This document shows, one piece after another, positions 17,741 through 27,390 of a stretch of DNA of 64,000 nucleotides. The notes below the pieces were generated by a model that was given only the letters and a program-made list of their open reading frames with translations, did no database searches and was not told the DNA's origin. The translations under genes were made by a program, and so were the position numbers. The stretch lies in assembly GCA_963827605.1 (NCBI GenBank), contig CAWHBK010000001.1, forward strand, positions 1,054,001 to 1,118,000, in the 5' to 3' direction. The DNA comes from DSYU01 sp963827605. Lineage in GTDB: Bacteria; Chloroflexota; Anaerolineae; Anaerolineales; Anaerolineaceae. Each line of letters starts with the position of its first letter. Within the stretch, counting starts at the first letter, position 1.

Positions 17741-20539
17741 CTACCCGGTATTGCGCAGCCCGGCCGCGATGCCGTTGATCGTCAGCACGATCACTTCGCG
17801 CAGTGCTTCAGCTGGCTTTGCGCTGCCGGTCCTTCCCCTTCCGGATCCTCCAGCGCGCGCAGGCGGCGCAGCATCTCCACCTGAATATAGTTCAGCGGGT
17901 CGACGTACGGGTTGCGCAGCCTGATCGAGCGCTGGATCACCGGCCCGGCCTGCATCAGTTCGCTCTGGCCCTTGATCGCCAGCAGCATCTCGACCGTGCG
18001 GGCATATTCCGCCTGGATCTCCCCAAATATCTTCCCCGCCAGATCCCGGTCGGGAACCAGCGCGTCGTACATGGCCGCGATGCGCATATCGGCCTTGGAG
18101 AGCGACAGCTCGGCATTTTCCAGCAGGACGCGAAAGAAGGGCCAGCTTTCATACATCGTCCTGCAGCCATTCCATCCCATTCGCGCGCGCTTCGCAAAAC
18201 GCGGCCAGCCCGGTCCCCAGTCCGTACCAGCCGGGCAGGTTGCAGCGGCTTTGCATCCACGAGAACACCCACGGGATGGCGCGGATCTTGGTGATCTGTT
18301 CGGCGCCTGGCTTGCGGGCCGCGGGCCGCGAGCCGATGCGCATGCGCTTGATTTCTTCGATTGGCGTGGCCGCCTGCCAGTACTCGATGAAACCCGGCGT
18401 CTCAAACACCAGGCGGCGGTAGGCGGCCATAGCCGCGTCCGCCATAGCCTGCATGCCTGCCCGCCAGGCCTCGGGCAGCTCCTCGGGGGAGACGCGCTGG
18501 GCGCAGCCGTCCGTGATGTGCGGGTCAGGCACCAGGCATACCGGCGCGGAGGCCAGCAGCACCGCGTTGACAATCTGTTCCAGGTTGCGCAGCGCCATGT
18601 CAATGGTGGAATATCGGGTAGAAATAATTTCGCCCTGTTCGGTCAGCCGGTAGCGCCCGTCCACCGTCCCGCCCGGCTGGGCCAGGATGGAGCGGTTGGT
18701 CGGGCCGCCGCCGCGCGCGGTCGTTCCGCCGCGCCCGTGGAAAAGAGTCAGGCGAACGCCGTGCTCCCGGCACACCCGCGCAATCTGTTCCTGGGCCTGG
18801 TACAGCGCCCAGTTGGACATCAGAAATCCGCCGTCTTTATTGCTGTCCGAGTAGCCGATCATCACCATCTGTCCATCCGGGCAGGTGCGCAGGTGCTCGC
18901 GGTAAACCGGCAGCGAAAACAGGGCCGTCATTACCTGGGGCGCTTCCGTCAGATCCTGGATGGTTTCAAAAAGCGGAACGATCTGCAGGCCCTCCGCGGC
19001 AGCCGCTCCAGCGCGCCATCAACAGCACCGCCAGCACATCCGCCGGGCTGGTCGCCATCGAGATGATAAAGGGTCCCAGCAGCTCGCGCCCATATACGGA
19101 ACGCGCCCGGCCAATCAAGCGGAACAGTGACCAGGTTTCAGCGGCTTCGCTGGTGATGCCCGGGTGCAAGGCCAGCGCTGGCGCGGGCTGATCCAGCAGG
19201 CGGATGAGCAGGTCCTGCCGCGCGGAGGTGTCCAGATCTTCAAAATGCAGCTCGATGCCCAGCCCGCGCAGCACTTCGCCCAGGGATGCGTTCAGCCGGC
19301 CGGCTTCCTCGCGGATATCCAGCCGCGCGCCGTGCAGGCCAAAAATATCCAGCTGGCGCAGCGCATCTGCCAGCGGTCCTTGCGCGACCGCCGCCGGCAC
19401 TGCCCTAGCAATTGCATGCAGCGGTCCGGCCAGGTCATCCACCTGGACGCGGGCGGTATGCGCATCGGTGGAGAGCAGGCGGGCTTTCATGTCATCCTGC
19501 GATGCCTCGGCCAGGTCATTGGCCAGCAGGGAGAGGATCAGCCGGTAGGGCTCCTGCGGGTAGCGCGCCTGGATGCGCGCGGCGTGCTCCGGAAAGACCG
19601 GGCGGCGCGCCAGCCAGGCTTGCAGCGTTTCGGGCAGCGGGACGTACTGGTCGCTCAGACTCAGGCGGCGGGAGAGGTCCTGCAGCGCGGCCGGTGGTTC
19701 TCAACGGCCAGCCCGCGGTGCAGATGCAGCGTTTCAGCGGTGACGTCGGTGTTAACATTCGGGTTGCCGTCCCGGTCGCCGCCCATCCAGGAGGCCAGCT
19801 TCAACCAGGCATGCTCCACCTTCAGCCCCGGATAATATTTTTCCACCGCCTCAGCCAGGATCTTATACACCTCCGGCAAGGCCGTCCAAAAAATCTGGCC
19901 GACAAAGTACAGCGCGGTGCGCACCTCGTCGGTAGGGGTCGGCTGAGAGGAGCGCGCCCGGTCGGTCAGCCACAGGGTGGTGATCTCGCCGTGCAGTACC
20001 TGGTGACAGCGCTCCTGATCGCGCGGCAGCAGATCCCCGTCATCCAGCTTCCGCAGGGCCTCGGCAATCCGGGCAATCTTAGAAAGCACCGTGCGGCGGC
20101 GCGCCTCGGTGGGGTGCGCGGTCAGCACCAGCTCGATCTGCAAATTTCCCAGCAGATCTGCCATCTGCTCGCGAGTCAGCCCGCTGGCCTGGAGCAGCTG
20201 GACGGCTTCATCGATCGAATCGTGCACCGGGTCCGGCGCATTCTCCAACGCCTCCCGGCGCAGTACCTTCATGCGGGAATTATCCTCGGCGGTGTTCACC
20301 AGATCGAAATACAGGGCAAAGGCGCAGGCGATAACCCAGGCCTGGTCCTCATTCAGCGCGGCGATTTCCGCGGACAGCGCCCGGGCGCCTTCCTCGGCAG
20401 CCTGGGCGTCATCCGAGCGGCGCGCCTTCGCCTGCGCCCGGACGCGCTCCTCCACGGCAAACAACTCGCCTGACTCCTGCTCGACCAGCACCTGGCCAAG
20501 CAAATCGCCCAACATATGAATGGTTTCGGAAAGGTCCAT
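17741..20539 (-). CDS. ppc: Phosphoenolpyruvate carboxylase (four frame breaks)
   Basis: PEP carboxylase adds bicarbonate to phosphoenolpyruvate to make oxaloacetate and refills the citric acid cycle. Hallmarks seen: LTAHPTEARRRTV (catalytic His), WMGGDRDGNPNV, FHGRGGTTARGGGPTNR, and a C-terminus that, in the right frame, reads LTINGIAAGLRNTG followed by a stop at 17741-17743. The gene is split by single-base breaks near 19690, 18960-19010, about 18160 and about 17800; each fragment continues the same alignment, so I give one span of about 930 residues. The ATG at 20539 begins MDLSETIHMLGDLLG; an in-frame TTG lies at 20548 and a farther start cannot be excluded. Breaks are most likely assembly errors. 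Confidence 0.92.
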
Positions 20540-20645
20540 CTGCCGCAATCCCCGCTCAAGAAAGACGTTATAGCGCTCTACGCAAATACCTCAGCAGGGT
20601 TTTCCTCCGGGCCTGCCCAACGGAGTTGATTGCCTGGGCCAGGCG

Positions 20646-22721
20646 CTAATCCACCAGGCCCGAAAACCGGCCAATCACATCTGCCAGAATGCCTGCCAAT
20701 GCGCCACCCAGGGCGCCGGCCGTTCCACCGGCCAGCAGCCATGCCAGCGCCCAAAGCATCGAAGCGCTGTCGCCCACTGGAAACACCTGCGTATTAAGAT
20801 ACTGCGCCCAGGAGATTCAATCCCGCCGCGCCGAGCAGCTGGGTAATCCCAAAACCCAGCGCGCCAAAACTGGCCGCGCTGAGCCCGCCCCAGATCCGCT
20901 CCCAACCCATCATGTTGCCTACCTGGAACAGCTTGCGGCCCAGGTACAGACCAAACTGCGCGCCCAGGATCAGGCCTAAAAACACCGGGACAACCGCCCA
21001 GACAAAAACCAGTCCAACCATCAGCCCGCCAATCGCCCCGCCGATTAGCCCAACCGCTTCCCAGAACAGCTTCCAGCCAATAAACCGGTCGATTAACGAA
21101 GCCAGCTTATGCCCCGGACTCCACCCGCGTACCAATCCGCCCGCAATGGCGCCTACCGAGAGGAGCAGCGTCCAGGCCAGCGCCTGGCCGGTCGTCCAGC
21201 TCGCCAGCCCAATCAAAACCCCCGGCGCCGCGCCAACCATACGCGCCCTGCACGCCGCCAATGGCGAGGCTCTTGTAGGCCCGGATGCGGAACCAGTTTT
21301 GCACCGCGCCTGGGGCGATAATTGGACGGCTGCGCAGCGCGCCGCCCGAGCCGCCATACACCGCGGCTCCGCCGCCCGGCGAAAAATGCATCCCCGGCAT
21401 AGACGCAGACGCGCCTACCGGGGGCGAAAACATGCCGGGCCAGTTTGCAAATGGGTTGGTTGAGCGCGACTTCGAACCAAAAAACACGTTCCAGCCCGGC
21501 TGCGCCCGAGCGGTTTGCGCCCCGGCAGATGCCCCAGCGGCAGCTCCGGGAGCAGCAGCTCCCGCACGATGCAGTGACCGGAACGCGCTGCCCGGCAGGG
21601 TTTTTCGGGGCCGGGCCCATGCGCGCGGCGCCCGCCTGACCAAAATTCCCCTGCGTTCGCCTGGCACGCGGATCCCAGGGGTTTTTGCCTTCGGAACGGT
21701 TTGCAGGCTGCTTCTGAAGACGCGCGAACGCTGCCGCGCAATACGGGCAGGCCACCAAATGACTGGAGTAATAATGGCCTTCGGCGCAGCACACCTGCGA
21801 CTGCTCCACATCTTGAAGCGTGCGCATCCACAGTTCCGGTCCGGGCCGCCAGCGCGGGTCGCGGTGCCCATCTACAAAGCAGCGCCGGAACATCTCCACC
21901 AGCCAGGGGTGCAGCGTTTCGATCCCCACCGCATTCTTGGGCGGCCTCACCGGGTAAGCAGGGGAATCAATGTACGGGTAAGCCCCATTGGCAATCCGTA
22001 CTTCCAGCGGCGGCGGTTCCCCCGCGGCCATCCACTGCGCGCGGAAGGGGTGGCTGCCTTCCATTAACAATTGGAAAATCAACACTCCCAGGCCAAAAGC
22101 ATCATGTTCGGGCAGGCGCACAATTTCCGCCAGCGGCTGTCCCTGCAGTTCGGGGGGAGTATACTCGGGCTTACCCACCGGGCAAGGATGCACCAACAGG
22201 CTGCCCTCGCGCTCTTCACTGACCTGAAATGAATCAGTATCGATCAGGGTAACCAGCGCGGTAGGCGTCACCAGCACATTGCTTTCGTTCAAGTCGCCGG
22301 CCACATAACCGCTGCTGTGCAGCGCGCTGATTGCCGCCGCCAGGTTGCGCGCGGTGCGTAGCAGGTAGCGCCGGTCGAACTCTGGCAGCACTTCGGCTCT
22401 CCGGCGGGGTATAAATACATCCAGGATTGGGACGGCACGCTGGATGTATGGCATCCAGTAGCCTTTGAGCTGGCGTCGGGAATCGTACAGCAGCCCACCT
22501 GGCCAGGCCAGTGAGGAATGATCAAAGCGTTCCGTGGGGTTCTCGGGCGGATAGTTCACCATCCAGCCCAATTTTCCGGGGTAGTTGGGGCGCGGCGCGG
22601 GTTCGTAGATTTTTGCCAGACGGCCGCTGTGGCCGGTCACCCGGTAAACCGTGGCTTCCCCGCCGTGTCCAACGCTTTCGCCCAGCTCTACCGGCCGGCG
22701 CTGCCCGTCATAAACAATCAT
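20646..22721 (-). CDS. YegI-like protein kinase with zinc ribbon and membrane tail (triad member, three frame breaks)
   Basis: An atypical Ser/Thr kinase: Gly loop GHGGEATVYRV, Lys in LAKIYE, catalytic loop GDLNESNVLV and the metal-binding segment LIDTDSFQV. After the kinase domain (to about residue 310) comes a zinc ribbon (CCAEGHYYSSHLVACPYC), a Pro/Gly/Ala-rich linker, and about six membrane spans (for example GLMVGLVFVWAVVPVFLGLI). Starts at ATG 22721 with AAGGAAA just upstream; it overlaps the phosphatase stop. Frame breaks lie in the Ala/Gly-rich linker (about 21550-21650), near 21230 and near 20810; the joined protein is about 690 residues and ends at 20646. Kinases of this form occur with TerY-like vWA and PP2C proteins, as here. 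Confidence 0.8.
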
Positions 22722-23890
22722 TTTCCTTCCCAATCTGGTGTTGGTGGGGCCTTCTCGGCGCCCTGCTTGGGATCGCCGGCTTTACCTGAGCCGCTGCGGC
22801 TCTTCCTGAGCCGCCGCCGCTCCCATGAAATGGTTCGACTTCCATTGTACGTTCTTCAGGCAGGGCCTGTTCCCCAGACTCTCTCAGGGATTCTGCCCGT
22901 ACCGCAAGTACCAGCGATTTATCATCATCCGTGCGGGCGTTAACGCGCTCCGAGCTAAGAAACGAAGACAACTGCCGGGCTGCTTCCGTTCGGTCCAGCG
23001 CTCCGCCCGGCTGGCCGATCGCTGTGGTGACGCGAAATAACGGCCGAAAAAACGGGACAAACGGCTCCTGCTCGGGCATTTTCAGCGCCAGGCGAATGAG
23101 CCCATCGCTCATCACCGCCAGTTCGCGCACCGGGTGTTCGATCACCTCAATAAATAACTGCTCCAAGGCCCCCGGCTGGGTCAAGAAATGGGTCTCGTTG
23201 GCATATTCTCCACGCTGCAGGTGGGTAACGGAAAACAACTGCTCCCCTTCCCCCGCGACTACAACCCCATCTCCAATCTGCCCCACCACCAACCGGTCGG
23301 CGGTAGCAACAGCGCAGGTAAGCGTAGTGGCATAGGCACGTTCCGGTGGGCGCCTGGGCTCCGCGCGCGCTGCGCTGCCCAATAAAACCGGTTCCTCTAG
23401 CTCCGCTGGCCCCTCGGAGTCGTCCGGCGCTGCCAATTCGCCGAGATCCACCCCTTGCCCTTTTGCGAACTCCTTCCGCCGCGTTGGTCGCTGCCAGCCA
23501 GAGCACTGCCGCGCGCGCTGTATCAAACACCGCACGCAGCAGGCTGCGCCAGGCATCCACCTCCGCGGGGAGCCCGCCTTCCACCGCAACGGTCAGGCTG
23601 TTTAGTGCTTCATTCACCGCGCAGCGGGCGCCCTGGTCAGAGAACGAGGCTGAACCGGCCCCGTCCGCCAGCGCGATCAGCAGCGTGCCGTTGGGCAAAA
23701 TCCGGTAATCCTGGGCATCCTGGCAGGGCATCCCCATCCGCTCGTGCGAGACGCCGCGCACTACCGCGCCAACCACCTGCCATGCGACAGCAGGCCCGGC
23801 AAGCCCGCTCTGGGTTTCGATATTCGGGGCAATTTCAGCGGCGCGGCGGTCCATCTTTCGTTTGGTCCCCTTACGCTTTGTCTGGCTCAC
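22708..23890 (-). CDS. PP2C-like protein phosphatase (triad member, one frame break)
   Basis: A metal-dependent Ser/Thr phosphatase of the type that works opposite a kinase. N-terminal motif GVSHERMGMPCQDAQDY, metal-binding ALADGAGSASFSDQGA, then IGDGVVV, ELAVMSDGLIRLAL and the terminal DDDKSLVLAV. A single frame break lies between about 23440 and 23485, before GQGVDLGELAAPDDSEG; both halves fit one protein of about 393 residues. Start is GTG 23890, overlapping the vWA gene's stop as GTGA, and the 3' end overlaps the kinase start by 14 bases. Such tight packing means co-translation of the triad. C-terminal residues after about 360 are Gly/Arg-rich and probably unstructured. Confidence 0.83.
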
Positions 23891-24669
23891 GAGTGCGATG
23901 TATCAATCGACCCCCACCCTACCGGCGGGAGCGGCGCCTGATCGCCCGGGCGGGAATGGGTGATGGCGGACAGACTCTTGGACAACCAGTTGAACATTTC
24001 GTTGAAGGCCAGCCCCTTTAGCTTCAAGGGTGCGCGAGCTGGTGAGAATTTGCCGAGCGTTTCCAAATCCGCGCCTTCCACGCCCACGCCGTAGAAGACC
24101 ACGCCCTTGCGCGCCTCTTCCTGGCGAACCTGCTCGGCCACCGATTCCCAGCCTTTATCGGTTGGGCGCCCGTCCGTAATAGCAAAAATCCAGGGGCGGA
24201 AGTAATCCAGCCCATTCTGTTTGTAGATTTCTTTGCGCTCGCGCAGCAGCGCCAGCGCGCGCGAGATGGCCTCGCCCAGGGGTGTTTCCCCGTTGGCATC
24301 CAACGTGGGCGGCATGAACTGGTCCACGGTTACAAAGGCCTGGTGCGCGTCAAAAGGCACCTCATTCAATTTGGGGCGGATGGCTAACCCAAGCGGGTTA
24401 AACAGCACCATATCGCCGTTGTCGGCGTTTTCCGCGCCGCGTACGTCCAGCGCGCGCACCTTGCCGCCAAACGCAATCACCGCCACCTCGACGCGCAGAG
24501 AAGCCAGCCGGTCCACCTTCAGCGCGGATGCAAACGCGCGCAGCCCTTCATTCAATTCGGTGATGGCTTTCCCTTGCATCGAGCCAGAAGTGTCTAAAAC
24601 TAACACGACCGGGCAGCGGGGTTCCGGGTTTTCGGCAAATTCTGTTTGATCGAAGATGTTCGAATCCAT
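23887..24669 (-). CDS. TerY-like von Willebrand factor A protein (triad member)
   Basis: A cytoplasmic vWA protein of 260 residues. The metal-ion adhesion site is complete: LDTSGSMQG (DxSxS), the Thr in NGETPLGEA, and ITDGRPTDKG. vWA proteins of this class bind partners through the metal site. The start is ATG 24669, with AGGAGCGAG just upstream; a longer frame reaching 24984 has no ribosome site and crosses the divergent promoter region. The gene leads the three-gene unit vWA-PP2C-kinase. This resembles the TerY-P triad described from tellurium-resistance-associated (Ter) systems, but no TerD-family gene lies in the window. Confidence 0.85.
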   Translation of the reverse strand: MDSNIFDQTEFAENPEPRCPVVLVLDTSGSMQGKAITELNEGLRAFASALKVDRLASLRVEVAVIAFGGKVRALDVRGAENADNGDMVLFNPLGLAIRPKLNEVPFDAHQAFVTVDQFMPPTLDANGETPLGEAISRALALLRERKEIYKQNGLDYFRPWIFAITDGRPTDKGWESVAEQVRQEEARKGVVFYGVGVEGADLETLGKFSPARAPLKLKGLAFNEMFNWLSKSLSAITHSRPGDQAPLPPVGWGSIDTSHS

Positions 24670-24703
24670 TCTCGCTCCTATTGATCCACTTTTCTCTTTC
24701 ACT

Positions 24704-24731
24704 ATAATACCATCTTTCAGCGTAATTTGAA
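24704..24731 (-). promoter_or_regulatory. Promoter of the vWA/PP2C/kinase triad
   Basis: On the minus strand a -35 TTCAAA (24726-24731) and a -10 TATTAT (24704-24709) stand 16 bases apart in an AT-rich divergent region. The leader to ATG 24669 is about 28 bases. Confidence 0.5.
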
Positions 24732-24778
24732 GGATATTTTCAATAATTAATTGAAAATTTGTTCTGTATTCCATCCGG

Positions 24779-24784
24779 TATAAT
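24779..24784 (+). promoter_or_regulatory. -10 element of the AviRa-like gene
   Basis: A perfect TATAAT about 52 bases before the ATG. A TTGAAA at 24751 is 22 bases away, too far for a normal -35, so the upstream half of the promoter is uncertain. Confidence 0.4.
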
Positions 24785-24836
24785 CCTTCCAGAAAACCTG
24801 CTGCAAGCCCAGTGCCAGGTCGGTAAACCGCATCCC

Positions 24837-25607
24837 ATGCCCTACCAGTTTGTCCCGCAAGACCAGGATTATTCCGACTACGCCGGCGGGCGGGTTTTGT
24901 ACAGCCTGCCCGGGCTGCCGGCGTTCCCCGTGCGGCTGGCCAGCGAGATATTCCTGCGGGCTTACGCGCGCATACAGGCGGCACGGCCAGCTGAGTCTGA
25001 AAAACGGCTCACCCTGTACGACCCTACCTGCGGCGGCGCTTACCACTTGACCACACTCGGCCTGCTGCACGGCCAGGCCATCGGCGCCATCCTTGCCTCG
25101 GATGTAGATGCAAATGCCCTGGCGCTGGCGCAGCGCAACCTGGGGCTGCTCTCTCTGGACGGGTTGGAGCGCAGGCAGCAGGAGCTGCGTCGCCTGTTCG
25201 ATCGGTTCGGCAAAGAATCTCACGCGCAGGCGCTCTCCAGCGCCGCCGTTCTGCGCGATAAAATAGAGAGCGCAGCCCCTATCCGCACGCGCGTTTTCCA
25301 GGCCGACGCCCTCAAACCGGACGCTGTCCAAAATGGGCTGGCCGGAGAAACCGCCCACCTAGTGATCAGCGATATCCCCTATGGGCAGCTCTCCGGCTGG
25401 CGACTGCCCGAAAACCCCATGCCAGACGATCCCAGCCCGGTCTGGCGCTTGCTGGAGGCCCTGCTGCCCGCGCTGGCGGAGAATGCCATCGTGGCCATCG
25501 CGGCGGATAAATCCCAAAAGATCGCCCACGCAGGCTATCGCCGGGTGGAGCGCTTTCAGATCGGGAAACGCCAGGTGTCTTTACTGACCCTTATCCGTTC
25601 TTCATAG
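24837..25607 (+). CDS. AviRa-like 23S rRNA guanine-N2 methyltransferase
   Basis: A 256-residue class I methyltransferase that follows the AviRa pattern closely: GGRVLYSLPGLPAFPVRLASEIF at the start, SAM motif YDPTCGGAYHLTTLGLLHG, acidic motif ILASDVDANALALAQRNL, and catalytic ISDIPYG. AviRa of the avilamycin producer methylates a guanosine of 23S rRNA and gives self-resistance to orthosomycin antibiotics. Whether this relative has the same target is inference. The start is ATG 24837 (MPYQFVPQDQD); the weak AGGTCGG lies about 15 bases before. It is transcribed away from the vWA gene and its stop overlaps that of the phosphoesterase gene. Confidence 0.78.
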   Translation: MPYQFVPQDQDYSDYAGGRVLYSLPGLPAFPVRLASEIFLRAYARIQAARPAESEKRLTLYDPTCGGAYHLTTLGLLHGQAIGAILASDVDANALALAQRNLGLLSLDGLERRQQELRRLFDRFGKESHAQALSSAAVLRDKIESAAPIRTRVFQADALKPDAVQNGLAGETAHLVISDIPYGQLSGWRLPENPMPDDPSPVWRLLEALLPALAENAIVAIAADKSQKIAHAGYRRVERFQIGKRQVSLLTLIRSS

Positions 25608-26309
25608 CTCGATCATGCAGTACGGTTTGCCGGTGGCTTCCATTTGAACAAACCGGCTGACGTTATGCACGGGGATATTGCCCTTGGTGCGTCCGTACGG
25701 AGAACCGTGGTGGGCATGCCCGTGAAAAATTACATCTGCCCCGCGCCGGTCTACCGCGTCCGCCAGCCATGAGGTGCCCAGGAATGGGAACAGCTCGGTC
25801 GGTTCCCCCACCAGCGTGGCCTTGATGGGAGCGTAATGCATTAAGGCGATCTTGTGCTCGCAGGTAATCAGCTTGGAAAGCGCGTTTTCCAGGCGCAGCG
25901 CCTCGTCAATACTGGTGCGGATAAACTTCTTCAAGGCCCCTTCGCCAAAAGGCTGGATCAAATTCTCATCAAACCCGCCGCAGAACCCTTTCGTTCCCAC
26001 AATGCCCACATTGCCAACTTCATAAGCCGTGCCGTCCAGCATGATTACCCCTGCATCCCGCAGGACGGCCGTTATTTCTTCGGCTTTGCCCTTCTCATGG
26101 TCATGGTTCCCCAGGATCGCAATCACGGGGATCGAGAACGCCAGAAGCTGTTTCGATAATACTTCGGCTTCCTCAACCAGGCCGTTATCGGTCAGGTCTC
26201 CGGCCAGTAACAGAACCTCATATTCATTGCCCAGCTCGCCGACCAGCTTCTGCATCAGGTCCGTTGTATCCAGACGGCAGTGAAGGTCGCCAATAGCCAG
26301 AAATTTCAT
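25602..26309 (-). CDS. Calcineurin-like metallophosphoesterase
   Basis: A 235-residue phosphoesterase with all metal-binding motifs: GDLHCR, LLAGDLTDNG, ILGNHDHEKG, LMHYAP and FHGHAHHGSP. The fold hydrolyses phosphomono- or diesters (nucleic acids, cyclic nucleotides, proteins), and the substrate is unknown. It starts at 26309 within an ATGA overlap with the stop of the nucleotidyltransferase-fold gene upstream, so the two proteins are translationally coupled and probably act on one pathway. The stop overlaps the convergent AviRa-like gene by a few bases. Confidence 0.88.
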   Translation of the reverse strand: MKFLAIGDLHCRLDTTDLMQKLVGELGNEYEVLLLAGDLTDNGLVEEAEVLSKQLLAFSIPVIAILGNHDHEKGKAEEITAVLRDAGVIMLDGTAYEVGNVGIVGTKGFCGGFDENLIQPFGEGALKKFIRTSIDEALRLENALSKLITCEHKIALMHYAPIKATLVGEPTELFPFLGTSWLADAVDRRGADVIFHGHAHHGSPYGRTKGNIPVHNVSRFVQMEATGKPYCMIEL

Positions 26310-27199
26310 AGCAAATTCCCCTGTCTATCCACTAACGCGTCCTTATTGCGGCGGTCTTCGTACCCCCAATCTTCCACGTCTACCGTGTACGAAAATGGAT
26401 CCAGCAGCGTGCCACGAAAAGCCTTCGTGCCCCGGCCGGGTTTCTTCCAGCGCAGGCGCGCCTCGTCGAATAATTGGACCATATGATCCTTTGGCAGGTA
26501 TTTGGAATGGCCTGGATACACATAGTCAAATAAGATCAGGTGCCAGAGCAGCAGTTCGCTGTTCTCACCCAGGCGGTTTAGGATGCGCTGCCAATCCAAT
26601 TTCCCCTTCGCGCTGCGGATCAGATGCGCCACCTCGGGCCCATCAAAGCGGTTGCGCCCGGCGATATATACCGCCGAGGCGATCATTTCTTCGATCGGAA
26701 AAAGATACACCGGCACGCCCAGCACTTTTTCTTGCTGGCTGCCCTCAAAAGAGCATTCATCGATTGGAAGCTGCCCGTGACCGGTGCCAAAGATCAGATC
26801 CAAAAAACTGCCCTCTTTCCAACCCTTTGCCAGCCAGCTGCGGTCTCTCACTTCCGTTTCAAAGCCTGCCTCCTTGAGTGCATCCAGGCCCACTTTCAGA
26901 TCCACCGGCTTGATAAAAATGTCCAGGTCTTTAGTCTGGCGCCAGATACTGGTGTACGCGTAACGGGCAAAAGCTGCCCCCACTGCATACTTCACCCCGC
27001 TTTCATTCAACACCACCAGCGCTTCCCGGAAGACGCGGCTTTGCTCAATCGGCAGCCGCGGCCGCCGTTCGCGAGTGGTGTTCTGATTCTTTTCGTCCTT
27101 TTCTCTTTCTTTCGCCTTCAAACGCGCTGCCTCTAGCACGTCTTTCAATACGTCTTCCGCTTGCGAGTTTTTCTGATTAATCTCTTCCTTCTGTTCCAT
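26306..27199 (-). CDS. Nucleotidyltransferase-fold protein (AbiEii-like)
   Basis: A 297-residue protein with a nucleotidyltransferase core: VKYAVGAAFARYAYTSIWRQTKDLDIFIKP holds the Gly motif and the paired acidic residues DLDI, and FLDLIFG supplies a third acidic position. The first 60 residues are charged and coiled-coil-like. The fold is shared with AbiEii-type toxins and with small-molecule nucleotidyltransferases. ATG 27199 is chosen (MEQKEEIN) over a TTG seven codons upstream. The gene leads a two-gene unit with the metallophosphoesterase, overlapping it by ATGA, and has a clear promoter at 27254-27282. A nucleotide-adding and a phosphate-removing enzyme in one unit is suggestive but unproven. 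Confidence 0.7.
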   Translation of the reverse strand: MEQKEEINQKNSQAEDVLKDVLEAARLKAKEREKDEKNQNTTRERRPRLPIEQSRVFREALVVLNESGVKYAVGAAFARYAYTSIWRQTKDLDIFIKPVDLKVGLDALKEAGFETEVRDRSWLAKGWKEGSFLDLIFGTGHGQLPIDECSFEGSQQEKVLGVPVYLFPIEEMIASAVYIAGRNRFDGPEVAHLIRSAKGKLDWQRILNRLGENSELLLWHLILFDYVYPGHSKYLPKDHMVQLFDEARLRWKKPGRGTKAFRGTLLDPFSYTVDVEDWGYEDRRNKDALVDRQGNLL

Positions 27200-27253
27200 A
27201 CTGCAATCATCCTGTTCCAATGGTCAACCATTAAAATGATCCCCTTGGTCCAT

Positions 27254-27282
27254 AGTATGCAAAACAATTTTAGCTTTGTCAA
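27254..27282 (-). promoter_or_regulatory. Promoter of the nucleotidyltransferase/phosphoesterase unit
   Basis: On the minus strand TTGACA (27277-27282), 17 bases, CATACT (27254-27259). The leader to ATG 27199 is about 48 bases. Confidence 0.65.
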
Positions 27283-27390
27283 ATACAGGTTCTATCAAGG
27301 CCAATGCATAATTCTATAGCCTGAACTTTTTTTGAAGTACAATATATCCCAAATCCAGATCCTCCTCAATCCATTTACAGGAAAATTCCC

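Noticed and set aside
17912..19066. 384-codon plus-strand frame
   Set aside because: Antisense to ppc, whose signature motifs are on the minus strand; no ribosome site or known domain.
17741..20539. ppc, alr, recJ, gap and pgk as pseudogenes
   Set aside because: All active-site motifs remain, breaks are single-base and often in homopolymers, and several of the genes are essential; sequence error explains them better than decay.
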